Source: Geosiphon pyriformis (taxonomy: Eukaryota; Glomeromycota; Glomeromycetes; Archaeosporales; Geosiphonaceae). From it: DNA of 27,945 bases. The position numbers and the translations under genes are program-made. The notes beneath the pieces are model-generated. The model did not search any database and was not told the DNA's origin. It was given only the letters and a program-made list of their open reading frames with translations. Below, one piece after another: positions 1-16,342 of the stretch (the stretch's first letter is position 1; the number at the start of each line of letters is the position of its first letter). The stretch spans positions 1 to 27,945 of the forward strand of contig JAAOMT010000509.1 of the NCBI GenBank assembly GCA_016748015.1, read 5' to 3'.

Positions 1-3000
1 CCTGTGAACCTTTTGACAAATTAGAACATACTCTTGCTTTTAGGTTAGAGAAATAATTTACAACTTCATAATTCGAAAATCATCATTTAAAGTTAATCAG
101 TACCATATTGGAACTTTGAATTCTACAGGCCATTCGGAAATCTAATCGCCTCTTCACAGAAATTACATCATAGGCATGATATATGTTTTTTCGAAAAAAA
201 TGGTCTAAGACATGGTTATTTTACTCTGCGTGAAAAAGAGAAACATAGGGTAGGAATTTGTCTTCTTGATTTTTTAAAATATCAATATTGCCTCTAACTT
301 ATATTCCTAGGTAATTGATCTACTATGGAATTGTGATTCTTCTATATTGGCTTTGTTATTGGGAAGGAAGGAATATAATTCGCAAGTCGTACACGGTATT
401 TTGGGTTTTCGTTTGATCATCTAACACTCTAGAAAAATCACCAACTATTTGACCATTTTCTTCACTAGTTCAATTGTGGAGTATAAGTAATTATCATTGG
501 TATTTAAAGCAAGAAATCTTACCAGTGCTTAGTAAATCCATCATATCTATCTTTTGGGATAATGAAATACCTTTACGCCTACATTATATTACTGAAGGTG
601 AACTTTTTATTTCCAGAGCTATTTCCATTCTTCAAATGTTAAAAGCTTTCATCTATTTTTGATTACCAACAGACGGTTACTACTGTCACGATTACGTGTG
701 GGATACTTTAACCGCAAACAAAATATCAAAAGAGAACGCTGCAACTGTCGCTGTTATTGATGGATGTATTTATTTTTCCTTTTTATCGTGAAAAATGGCA
801 ATCTTTTTTCAATATAACACTGAATTTCCTTTTTAGCATCACTCCTAGTCACTCCTTTCCGATATATAAATATTCCTCCTCCAATGTGTGCCTTTGATAT
901 TCCTCTTGATCGTCCAGCTGTAGATGTATCCTTTTCCATGGAAAATCATGGAAATGACTTTGCTGTTCTCTTAGCAACTAATGAAATATCACTCTTTGAT
1001 TGGAGTTCTTTGTTCCAAGGGCTTCCAATGAAGCCTCCAAGATTATTGGGAACCTTCAAGTTAGTTTGGCTAATATTTTTTCAATCAGTTTTTCTCTTAC
1101 CAATTGTTTATTGTTAGACCTTTGGGGCAAGAAACCGTTGTTTCTTTAAGGCAAATCATCTGGATCAATCGTAAAACCGTCCTATGCTTGGAATCTTCCC
1201 CATCTTGTGAAGATTTCATAATCAAAATAACTTTATATTTTGATGAGGATGGGGCTCCTAAAATTGACTCTCAAATTCGATGCTCGACGCCTGGCACCAT
1301 TCTAAGACTTTCTACTCATACTCATCTTTCTGAAGTATTTATTGAATCTGTTGAAGGGTCAATTTATAAAGGTTAGCCAATTTCCTGCATTTAATTTAAT
1401 AAATCTTTGACTTTTTTCGACAATTTTTACTTCAATCATGTAGTCTTGTTCGATCAAGGAATTGATCAAGTAAATTGTATCGAAATTGAACCCAATCCTC
1501 TCATACGCTTTCCCGAATGTTGTGAATATATCTCCTCTACTAGCTTGGGGAATGAAGGTTCAACAAATGTTCGTGTCGAATAATTTCTTCATTTTCAATT
1601 ATTCACATTGAATATTCGGCTATAATTTTAATCCAGCTTTGTTCAGCTTTTGTTTATAGGTCTTAGCAAGGGAAATAAACTATATGCCAATGACATAATA
1701 CTTGCCGCTGATTGTACATCCTTCTTTATCCACAATGATTTTTTGGTTTTCACAACCTCCAATCAAAACGTCAGGTTCATCTCACTTCATCTTGAACTTT
1801 CTGGTAAAAGCCATCATTCTTTATCTGTATTTCTAGTGTTAAATAATTTTAACCATAATGATTTGGAATTCCAGAATTTAAACCTTCTGAAGCCATTGTA
1901 GAAGCTTTTGATGAATCAAGACGCCGTGTTGAAAGAGGAGCTAAAATAATTATTGCGTCTCATTTTGACGTGTCTCTTGTTCTACAAGTAAATTGTGTAA
2001 ATTTAATCCATGCTTGATAGAAAAACGGCTTAACCAAAGTTTCATTAAATTAGATGCCCAGAGGCAATCTGGAAACCATTTATCCACGAGCTTTTGTTTT
2101 GGGTGCTGTAAGGCAATATATTGATAGGTAATCTTCCTCACTTATGTATCGATTTTTATTCATATCGCTAATAGCACGATATCCTTCACAGACTCGAATA
2201 TCGATCTGCTTTCATGATATGTCGCAAACACAAGCTTGATTTCAACATTTTATATGATCATGCTCCTGAATCTTTCTTGGAACATATACAAGAGTTCGTT
2301 GCTCAAGTTTCAGAAGTTGAATACTTAAATCTTTTTCTGTCCAATATACGGTAAAATGACATTTTAAAAGTGTGAATAGCAAGAATTATATTGATATTTA
2401 CGGATAATTTATTTCAAACTAGGAACCAAGATGTTACCCATTCTCTGTACCCTCAACTCTCCAGATTATCTTCACATAAAATCAGGTAATATCAACTCAA
2501 ATAATCATCCATAAAAGTTATTTGTTTTAGCCGAACTAAAACTTAGCTATAATTTAAACAGGGAACCATTAAATTCACCTGGAAAAGTTAATATAATATG
2601 TGATACGATTAGAGTAGTACTGGAGGAGGTTGATCAACGACGATATATACAATCAATATTGACCACTTACATACAAAAAACTCCCCCGGATTTGGAAGCT
2701 GCTTTAAATTTGTTGATCCAGCTTAAAGGTTAAAGCTTGATTATAAAAACTCCTATTAACTTTTAATTTCCCAAACAAATCCTCTTTTTATATATACTAA
2801 AATACAATTTTTGATTAGCCCAAGATCATGATTTCGCTGAATCTGCTCTCAAATTCACCACGTTTTTAATTGACCCCGAAAAACTTTACGATGTCGCTTT
2901 AGGTCTCTATGATTTCAGCCTCGTCCTCATGGTCGCTCAGCAATCTCAAAGAGTTGGTATTAAGAATGGAATTCTCAAACTTAAAAGGAAAACATCCAAG

Positions 3001-5010
3001 ACTATTCAAACTTATTTTCTATAAGGATCCCCGTGAATACTTACCGTTCTTAACGGAGCTTCAATCTCACGAAAAGTATTATCAGCGCTTCAAAATTGAT
3101 GATTATCTAAAACGCTTTGAGAAGGCCTTGAAAAATTTAAGTTTGGCTGGTATTTCTTACAAAAAAACCCATCAAAGATTCATTTAGTTTTGCATATTCC
3201 TAATAAATTTTTTGATTATTATAGACGACAAACACCTCGATTTTTGTTTTGAGTATATTCGAAAGCATCAACTGTATAAAGCAGCATTAAGAATTTTTTC
3301 TAAAAATCCTGAAAAGCATAAGGCATGTCAAATTTCTGCAAGTTTCCAATTGAGCTTTAAATATTTGATGCAAATATTGAACATCTCATAATTATGAATC
3401 AAAGATCGTGGTTTCAATGTATGCTGACCATCTCTTTCAAGATTCAAAATTCCAAGAAGCTGGGTTGGGTAAGCCATTTTTATACTTGCAAATGCAACCT
3501 TCAATATAAAACAATATTTTATTTTATTTCAATCTTAGCGTATGCTTTAGCGGAAAAGCCGGTCGATGCTTTAGAAGCTTTCAAAAAAGCTTGTCTATGG
3601 CGCGATGCTTTAGTCATTGCCCAACAACTTAAATTTTCCAAAGAAGATTTATATAAATTGGCCATTGAGCTTTCCGGTTGGTTTTCTTAGCCTTCCAAAA
3701 TTTTCTCCAATTATCTAATCAAAGAATATTTTCCAGAACTTCTGGGGGAGAAAAGACTTTTTCATGATGCAGCACAAGTGCTTCTGGATTACACCGAGGT
3801 TTGTTAAAATCGTTGAGAGATCTTGAACTTTCACTAATTATTAGTCGAAAATGATTTAGGAACTTGAGGAAGCTGTGGGTTTTTTGGCCCAAGCCTACAT
3901 GTGGAAAGAAGCCGAACGTATTGTAAGTACTAAGCCCTTGCAAAACTTTTATTTCGTAATTTACAAGTTTTGAGTTGTTGCAGTGCTATTTGCATAGTCG
4001 AGAGGATTTAGTTGTCTCTCTCCTCAGGCCAAGTATTTTAGAGGGTAGGTTAAGCGTTTTCAATATATATGTAAGGATATTTATGTTTTTAAACCCACTC
4101 AGGCTGAATGTTAAAGTTTTTAGGCTACAAACATATCACAGAAGATATTGATAGCATGTTAGACCAATTACGCAAACAAATAACTCGCCTTGGGGAGATT
4201 TCTTCTAGCAGGAGTAACACTCGTAAGCTCTTGCATCGTTTCGTTATCACTATTCCGCTGGCTTTTGCAATCTTACTAATTTTCAAAAATTAAATTGTGG
4301 ATAGAAACTGAATATTTTCAAAATGATCTAATATTGGATAATACGGAGATTTTATCAGACACACACTCCTTAGCTAGCAACTTCAGCCTTTACTCTCAAT
4401 CTAATACAAGATTAAGCGTAGAATCAACGCGGAGCGGGTAAATTTTCAACTTGAACAGTTTCACTGTTTTATATGGATTATTTAATTTTTTTGGAAATAG
4501 TAAAACTGCTAAGAGCCGCCGCAGAGAAGAACGAAAGCGGGCCCGAGGAAAGAAAGGAAGTGTTTTTGAAGAAGAATATCTACTTAACTCGCTCAAAAGG
4601 TTAAAAGAACGTTTTAATGGGATGAAAGGTAACATTAGAAAAACCCAATCGAATTAAGTTTCTAACTAAATTCCCAAATTTTTACTCAATTTCCAATCAT
4701 TAGAGAACATATCAAAGGTATTACAATATCTCGCTATGTCAAAAAATTTGGAAAAAGCTAGACATCTCCAATCTTCATATGGGGAATTAGAAAAAGAAAT
4801 ACAGAAAGAACTCGATGATAAAAGCCATCAGTGGCCTTTGATGGAAACCTCAGAGGTAATATAGGTACACTTCAATTTTCTGATATTTCCTCGCTCTAAT
4901 TTTTACTTAAAAAATAGGCAATTAATGTGACTGGCAGCAACAAACAACCTATAGTTACACATCCAAATATTGAAGGATCATGGAAACTTGAGATTTTGGA
5001 CAGCATGTAA
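1..5010 (+). CDS. ELP1: Elongator complex subunit 1 (ELP1/IKI3/IKAP), 5'-truncated by window edge
   Basis: This is the scaffold and dimerising subunit of Elongator, the cytoplasmic complex that starts 5-carboxymethyl-type modification of wobble uridine in tRNA. Inferred exons: <1-43, 129-249, 311-395, 469-597, 673-765, 837-1059, 1118-1371, 1444-1572 (or 1557), 1660-1803, 1875-1987, 2054-2127, 2192-2350, 2423-2485, 2562-2728, 2819-2952, 3026-3149, 3225-3322, 3405-3468, 3539-3676, 3737-3798, 3860-3922, 3984-4044, 4124-4222, 4305-4437, 4501-4628, 4704-4855, 4918-5010. They give 1047 residues in one frame. The family is about 1300 long, so roughly 300 N-terminal residues (first WD40 propeller) lie outside. 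Family signatures include [51 protein letters not shown] and DPREYLPFL. The basic tRNA-binding stretch [15 protein letters not shown] is in the exon at 4501. Intron 3323-3404 appears to be GC-AG. The gene converges on NOP2, 245 bp away. The family call is certain; a few splice sites are not. Confidence 0.95.
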
Positions 5011-5255
5011 AGCTTCATAGTAAAAGCATTGTTGTGACTTTTACGACATCTGTTTGATTAAATATTTCACGTCAAATGAGTTGATCAAGTTTATTAAATG
5101 AGATTTACAGTGTCCCAATCATTTAATCTTGATTAATTTTTTTAAATGTAACTCGATGTTTTCCTTTTTTATAAATTACATTGACATCACCCTTCCCTTA
5201 ATTTTTTCCTTTTCTATTTTATCTGGGGATAATTGATCTATCTTTGTGTCCTTTT
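5011..5255. other. Convergent intergenic spacer between ELP1 and NOP2
   Basis: This 245-bp spacer holds the 3' ends of two genes that face each other. It is AT-rich with T runs and no open frame of note. It presumably contains both poly(A) regions. I cannot single out a signal with confidence. Confidence 0.6.
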
Positions 5256-7701
5256 TCAAGGTCGTCTTTTGATGGTTTTTCTTGGCAGCTGATACTTTTG
5301 CTTCAGATCTTTGGTGATTTCCCCCGAATGTGAAGCCTTACCTCTTTTATTACCTGACACTTTGATACCCTTTTTCTTAAGCAGTCTCATTCTTGCGTCT
5401 ATTGATGTATATAAAGTTGAATAAATACTTAAACTTAAAACTGGAATAAAGAGTATTTTGCTTACCTTCTAAATACTTCTTATCCTCGTCGTCATCGAAT
5501 TTAATATCTTGCTCCGGAAGTTGATGTTTTGGAGGGTTATTTATCGTCTCATCATGTCCGGTCCGTTCATCGCCTTCCATCTTAGATAAAGTATTGGAAA
5601 ACTTTTTGAATTTGGAGATGAAAAAACCATCCATGTTATGCACATGCGGATAAAATCTTCTTGTCAAATTAAGAGAAGGATGGAAGATCGTCCCACGAAA
5701 TCTTCAGATAAAAAAATGAATGAGAAAATGACTGAAAGCAATATGAATATGCACTATGTCCGATTTTACTTTGTAAAACCCTCAACCCCAAATTCTAAAC
5801 CGGTGGATACAAGTTTTATGTTAGGTCTCTTTCTCAGGGCGTAATTTACGACAGCTTCATTTTCTTCAATTGTCACTGAACAAGTCGAGTAAACAATATA
5901 GCCACCGGTGGCTGACTTGGCATCAACCGAGTCGATAGCGGCTAAAATAAGCTCCTTTTGCAAATGAGAGAGCTGGATAAAATCTTTGCTTAACTGTAAA
6001 TGAGAAAATTTCTTAACAAAGAAATTACTTAAAAAAATTCAAGATAAAGCTTTGATAAAAAATACTTTGTTAATTTTGATCGAAGGATCCTTAGAAATTA
6101 TTCCCGTACCACTGCATGGTGCATCTAACAGAACACGATCGAAACCACCCATTACGCTGGGAAACTCTCGCCCATCATAGATGGATACAACTGCATTTTT
6201 GACACCCAGCCGGTGTATATTAGCCACGAGAGCCTTGATTCTGTCTTTACTGGAATCATTAGAGAATATCATTCCAGTATTTTTCATTAGGGCTGCAATA
6301 TATGTTGTTTTCCCCCCAGGTGCTGATGCCATATCCAGTATTCTTTCATTCTCTTGTGGAGCTAAGGCCATAACGGGTAAAAAGGACGAAGCTGTTTGTA
6401 ACATGTAATGCCCGGCAAGATATTCAGGGGTGGCACCTATACCACAAGAGGCGTGTTAATGGTTTGTATGCAGCTTTATTACTGCCTCAAATGTGAACAA
6501 TAATCGACAGACCAATCGGAACCGATGAATCGAAAACAGTCAATCCAACTTTTGACCATTTGCCAACCGGTTCCAAATTAACACCGCGGTTGATAAGAGC
6601 CTAGATTATATATGTAATAATTAATAATTTTCTGTAAATGAAAATAAGAATATTAAAATTTCAAACCTGCGCTAAATCTCTTCTTCGTGTACGCAGGGTA
6701 TTGGTTCTAATAGTAACAGGTCGTGCGACTTCGTTTGCCTCAAAAAATTCTATTGCCTTTAGAAGGAAGTTAAAATTAGTTTTAAAAAATATTTGAGTTC
6801 TTTTCTACCGAATAAAAATTAATTAAGATTATCAGTTACCTCAGAAACAGAAAATAAATGAAATAACTTTTCTGCCAAGAACTCAGAGTACCCATAATAT
6901 ACTGCTATATCTTTTATAAGTTGATCGACATATTCTGCTCGACCTCTATTTTAAAATAGATTAAATTGGGATCTATCCAGATAACCAGAAATTGAGAAAT
7001 TTTAAGATGTTAGCTAACCGTTCTTGGTCTCCTAATTGCTTGAAATTATTGAGGACCCTCAAAATGTCTGAAATGCGCTGTTGAGTGATTTGCAAATCCG
7101 GCGCTACCAAATTTTGCTTCTCTATTTCTTGTCCACTAGGCAGAACATATTTTTCCACCTCCATTATATTAGTTTTAAGTTCGGCCTCAGCTAATTCCGA
7201 ATCTCTCGTTTTTTTGCGATCCAGTTTTGCTGACTTTTCTTCCATATCAAGCTGCTAATCCAAAAAGAGTGATAAATAATTAAAAATGTGAGGTAATTCA
7301 TGAAACTTCTAAAATAAATCCCTTTTGGTGTCTCATACATCATTCTCTGAAGAGGAAGAGTCGTTTGTTTCAGAATTCTCTGAATGATCCGAGGTATTAT
7401 GCATTACTTCCTCTGACATTTTTGTAAATAGATTTTTTGTTTCTTCAGTGGACACGTACGAAATGGTACCCTTTGAAAGACCGTCTTCTTTTGATCTTTC
7501 TTGATAAAAGTCTTCAGCCCTTATGCAAATTGTACTGTCAATTTCGTTTATACTCATCTCATTAAAATCCAAGTCTTCGTCATAACGGCGCTTTTTGGGC
7601 GATTCAGACTCTTTAACAGGAATTGTGTCATCTTTAGCATCCTTTGCAAATCTAGGGTTGTGTAGTTGTCTCTTGCGTTTCTTATTAAGTAAAGAGGTCA
7701 T
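5256..7701 (-). CDS. NOP2: 25S rRNA (cytosine-C5)-methyltransferase NOP2 / NSUN1 family
   Basis: This is a nucleolar SAM-dependent enzyme that methylates a cytosine of large-subunit rRNA and is needed for 60S assembly. Exons in reading order: 7701-7339, 7254-7019, 6945-6840, 6756-6667, 6600-6513, 6436-6066, 5993-5770, 5701-5466, 5398-5256. They total 1857 nt, 618 residues. Residues 1-120 are a charged low-complexity tail (KKRKR near the start, acidic/Ser-rich later), usual for nucleolar proteins. The catalytic fold follows: SAM motif [11 protein letters not shown] (329-338), motif [10 protein letters not shown] with Cys402, and motif VI YSTCS with Cys456. Those two cysteines are the release and nucleophile pair of the m5C family. 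[20 protein letters not shown] is the typical C-terminal block. The last exon ends in a Lys-rich tail. A 41-nt optional intron there would give a different tail but is shorter than any other intron seen. The ATG at 7701 is the first in frame. Confidence 0.95.
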
Positions 7702-7881
7702 GATGGCAACAAGGTGATTGTACCAGAGTTTAAAATCTAGTTGATTATTGATCGAGTTTCCAGCAGTGAAAATTTTACATCAGTTATCGTTACGTAATAT
7801 GAGCAGGTTACACCACTGTTATACCTATAAAATCAAAAGTCACCTCTAAACTTTATTCGATAGCTCAGTCTTGCGAAAACA
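7702..7881. promoter_or_regulatory. Divergent promoter region of NOP2 and the DDX42-type helicase
   Basis: Only 180 bp separate the two start codons, so both genes must start from this stretch, possibly from a shared element. A perfect palindrome TTACGTAA lies at 7790-7797, close to the middle. That octamer is the established binding site type for Yap/AP-1-like fungal bZIP factors; its use here is inference. No clear TATA box is seen. Confidence 0.6.
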
Positions 7882-11825
<3,944 letters not shown>

Positions 11826-12769
11826 ATGTGAGAAATCAATATGTTGCATCAGGATTAGTTTCAACTTTTATCGCAATTAAATATTAGGAATTTCTGGTTT
11901 TTCATTTTGTTTCTAAGGTAAAACCTTTTTTTAATTCTATCACTTTATTTTTTAGGCTATCAAAATTAAATAAACTACGTTTTTTAAATACAATAGTTTC
12001 TTGATTAAAAATACATTGCTGTAATAATTTTACATAATATAAATAAATATATATATATTACATTGTTGTCAGTAGAATTTGAGCCAAAATTAATAGCATA
12101 TTATTTTTAATTTTACATAAATTATTCAATTATTGGTTTTTGATTTTATTAATAACATGATTTGTAATAACTTAAAAGTATAATTAAATATTATAATTAA
12201 ATTATGCATAATTTTAAATAATATAATATTAAATTTTTTACTATATGATAATTTTTGAATTAATTATCTTAATCAGTTATAAATTCTTAAAATTTTTTTA
12301 CAATTGAAAATTGTAAATAATTAAAATTAAATTATTTTATTTATAATATTATAATAATAACTTTTTTTGTTAATTTTAATATATTTTTTTTTATTAAGTT
12401 TTAATAAAGTATATTTAAATAGTATTTAATACAATATACCAAATTAAATAACTTAAATTAAATATGTTTTACATGTTTTTTACATATAACCAACCACCCA
12501 AATTAATTAAAGCATTAATTAAACTGAATTAAAAGAAGCTAAAAATAAATTTAATTTATTAAATCTTTTAATAATACCATTTAAATTTTGAATATCAAAA
12601 ATAAAATCACTAAAAAACAGTTTAATTTTCTCAAGACTATTCTTAATATTAAAATTATATATTTGTTATAAAGCAATCATATAATTATATATTTTTATTC
12701 AAAAAAAGTGTTTTAGTAATATTAAGTTTATCTTTATTTATGTTATTAAATTTAATCTTAGTTTTAAAA

Positions 12770-13320
12770 CTAGCTGTTACTCATAAAAATTAGGAATTAT
12801 AATAAGTAGATAAAATAGCCAATCAGAAATAAACATAGTAAAAAAAAGAATTCCAAAAAAATTGCAAGATTTCAGAATTCCAGAATTCCAGAATTTCTTT
12901 TTAAAAAAATTGAAAAATTTTAAAAAATCTCATATAATATAAACTTATATATATAGTAAGAGTATTAAAAGCAGAAAAAGTATTAAAAAGAGTTCAAATT
13001 CAATTTAGAACAACCAGATATTTTTCTTTAAAAAATAGTTTTCTATAATTTGAAATAGAATTATTCTCATATCAATAAAATTATTTATTATTATCCAATT
13101 CATATTATCATTATTTAATTAAAAAAATATTAATTACTTCTATACTATCAATACTCCATGTTAATAGAATCTAATATTTAATCACATTAGACCAATAGCT
13201 CTTGATTATAGTTATTGACAGAATACTAATTTCTTATTTTTTTTTTTATTTTTTTTGTTGTTTACTAATTAATTAAGAAATTAAGTATTGAGTAATTGAT
13301 ATTAAAGATAGTTTGGTAAA
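12770..13320 (+). repeat. Direct repeat, copy A (about 550 bp, diverged)
   Basis: This segment matches 13815-14395 along its whole length with substitutions and small indels. Landmarks shared in order: AAATAGCCAATCA, a CATAGTAAAAAAA run, GATTTCAGAATT, AAAAAATAGTTTTCTATAA, TATCAATAAAATTATTTATT, CCAATAGCT, AGTTATTGACA, a T-rich tract, then GTTTACTAATT. No coding capacity is visible. Confidence 0.85.
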
Positions 13321-13336
13321 AAACTTAAGAGTAAAA

Positions 13337-13575
13337 ATTTAAGGATAGCTTATTAAAAGAGCATAATTGTTAGAATAAACCAGTCATTATGCTAAAAAAA
13401 AATTCACAAAATAAAACCATTAATTAAATCTTTGTTCATTATATAAAAAACTTAACCAAAATCTTTAAACTCTAAAATCTTCAAAAATTACCAACATTTT
13501 CAGTTATTGAGCATTAAGTTATGAATTTGTTATTTGTTTCAACACTCCAAATAATTATCTGTAATATTTAATGCT
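13337..13575 (+). repeat. Inverted repeat, left arm
   Basis: This arm pairs with the reverse complement of 14400-14655. Shared blocks in order: AGCTTATnAAAAGAGCAT, AGAATAAAC, CATTATGCT/CACCATGCT followed by an A run, AATCTTTGTT, AACCAAAAT, TTACCAAC, TTATTTGTTT and CCAAATAAT. It begins almost directly after direct-repeat copy A. It is diverged and non-coding. Confidence 0.8.
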
Positions 13576-13814
13576 TTCTATAAGATATAATTCAACAGAA
13601 AACCAACATTAATATTAACTATCTGAAAAAGTAACAGACCAAAAAATCATAAGAGAAAATTATTTAAAATTTATGAAATCCTAATTTCAACATTACCAAA
13701 TTTACTTTAGACTGACAAATAATTATTGGACAACAGAATTAGCTTTTAACTTCTATGTTAACAAAAAAATTAAATTCTATTTAGAAAACCAAAGAAATTC
13801 GAAAGCTATTGTTA

Positions 13815-14395
13815 TTCATAGAAAGTAAAAATTATAATAATAAGTAAAATAGCCAATCAAAAATAGGCATAGTAAAAAAAAAAATTCCAAAATTTTTTTT
13901 AAGAAATTGCAGGATTTCAGAATTGTAGAATTGCAAAATTTCAAAATTTCTTTTAAAAGAATTGAAGGATTTCAAGAAATCTTATATAACATAAATTATG
14001 TATATATAAAAAAAATTTTAAAAGCAAAAAAAGTAATTTCAAGAAAATTCAATAGAGTTTAGAACAACAATACTCTTTTCTTTAAAAAATAGTTTTCTAT
14101 AACTTGAAATAGAATTACATTAATATCAATAAAATTATTTATTATTATTCTATCTATGTTATTATTATTTGATTAAAAATATTAATTACTTTTCCCATTA
14201 TCAACATTCTATGTTAATAAAATCCAATACTTAAACTATATTAAACCAATAGCTTTTAATTACAGTTATTGACAAAATACTAATTTTTTATTTTTTATTT
14301 TTATTTTTTTTTATTTTTTTTATTTTGTTTCTTTGTTGTTTACTAATTGATTAAAGGAATTAAGCACTAAATATTTGATGTTAAGAATAGTCTGT
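13815..14395 (+). repeat. Direct repeat, copy B (about 580 bp, diverged)
   Basis: This is the second copy of the element at 12770-13320, in the same orientation, about 1.05 kb downstream. By eye most differences look like transitions plus length changes in A/T runs, which would fit an old duplication. The T-rich tract (14283-14330) is longer than in copy A. Boundaries are approximate. Confidence 0.85.
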
Positions 14396-14399
14396 ATTA

Positions 14400-14655
14400 T
14401 AGGTGATTATTTGGAATCTAAAAACAAATAATAAACCTGTAATTTGGTATTTAATAAGTAATATAGTTGGTAATATCTAAAGATTTTTATGATCTAAAGG
14501 TTTTGTAACTGAAAATTTTGGTTGAGTTCTTTGTATAATAAACAAAGATTCACTGGTTGTATTAGTAGCTTCTTGGAATCGCAATTCTGTTGAATTTTTT
14601 TTTTAGCATGGTGACCAGTTTATTCTGATAGTCATGCTCTTTTGATAAGCTTATT
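14400..14655 (-). repeat. Inverted repeat, right arm
   Basis: This is the reverse-complement partner of 13337-13575. It follows directly after direct-repeat copy B. Together the arms enclose about 820 bp, most of which is copy B and its upstream flank. Confidence 0.8.
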
Positions 14656-15177
14656 TGTAAATTCTTTATTGTTATTATTATTATTATTAGCAAAAAGTTT
14701 TAAATTTAATCAATACTAATTATTATTTGTTTTTGTTTTTAGTTTATGTTTAGTCAATTTATTTTAATACAAACTTTTTTTTAACATATAATAGTTAATA
14801 GTTTTTTTTAATATTTTTTCAATAAATAACATTATAATTATTGCAAAAATTAAAAACAATTAAAAAGTTATTTCCAATATCAGAAATAATCAAATTGTTT
14901 TAATTTACTGTTTTATTAATTTTCTAAAATTTGCAGTTTTTTTTTAGATTTTATAATATACAAAAGTTTAATTTTTTTGAAAATAAAGTTTTATTGTTAA
15001 TAATAATAAAATTTTCTTGCCAAAAATAGTTATTAAAATATTTATTAATATTATTACAAATTTAAGAAACTCGTTCAATAGAAAATAATACTAGGATTTG
15101 TTTTAAGAAAGAAAACTGAAACTTTAATAATTTATTATAAAAAAAACGAATGTGTTCAAGTTTTATTTATCATTCTT

Positions 15178-15375
15178 ACCAAGTTGCGTCATTTCAGCCA
15201 AATAACTGTTTCAAAAATACATGTTATTTTGTTATTTATTGTTAAGCTGAGGAGAGTTCTCATTCTGTTATTATTATTAAACTGTCATTAAACTTTAAAA
15301 AAATTTTATTGTTAACATGTTGTGTCATTTCAGCTAAATAACTGTTTCAAAGATACATGTCATTTTATTATTATT
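15178..15375 (+). repeat. Two tandem-like direct repeats of about 70 bp
   Basis: The segments 15178-15245 and 15306-15375 share, in order, GTCATTTCAGC, AAATAACTGTTTCAAA, ATACATGT and a TTATTTATTGTTAA-type end. The period is about 128 bp, with differing sequence between. No coding capacity is visible. A CACGTGAC motif lies a little further on, at about 15413-15420. Confidence 0.8.
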
Positions 15376-16342
15376 GTTAATGTGATAACATTAAATTGAT
15401 CATATATGAATTCACGTGACCTGTGACTTTCACTGGTGGCGATAAATAGATTTTTGCATTTTAAATAATAATTTCGTATTAGAATTTTTTACGAAAGAAT
15501 TTTAATTGTAATTAAAAAATATGGTATCTAACATTATAATTTAGAAATTATGTATTGATTTTGGGTTATAAATACTAATGAAAATATCAGTTTTTTAGTT
15601 TTTGGGACAAAATTTATTTAAAACATTTTGAAAAAAACAAAAATCTGTTTACAAAACAGACTAGATTTTGTTTGTTTAGAATTACGTATGTTTATGTGCA
15701 AGTAGTATAAACAATGTAATTTGAAACCAAAAATGGGATAATAGATTGGCAGTTAAAAAAGTGAATGAAAAAAAAACTCTTTTTTTTATTAAATAGTAAA
15801 AGAATATTAAAGATTGAATATATATATTTCTTTTTCTTTCTTTTTATTTCTTTTTCTTTTTTTTTAAATAAAATTCAAATTCACAAAATTAAGTAAAAAA
15901 AATATTTTCAAAAAATATTATCATTAAATAACTTAATACTTAAAGTTCCCAACCTTAAAACCTATGTATGCCATTTATAATTAAAACACAATTATTTACA
16001 CGGGAAAAGAAATTTATTTTTAGTAAAATTTTCTTGGCAAAAAACAAAAAACAAATTATATCTACTTTCATTAAATATTTGATAAGAAAAGGATCATAAA
16101 ATGTTATGACAAATTAAATTTGTACCCTTCTTCAAGTGCCATCTAAATAATTACTCAAAAAGAAAAAATTTTAAAATTAAAAAGTAAAGATTCCCAAGTT
16201 TCATTCTATTGGTTTTACCTCTTTCGGCTTCTCTTTACTCTGTTTCATATAATTTAATCGTTATAATACCTATAATTTACATTATCATTGAACTAATACA
16301 TGATGGTAATACACTGCCACACTTGATTTTTAAGTAACTATT

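Noticed and set aside
5256-5350. Alternative NOP2 tail using a 41-nt intron
   Set aside because: It would give a longer Lys-rich tail, but the intron is shorter than any other in the window. Reading through is simpler.
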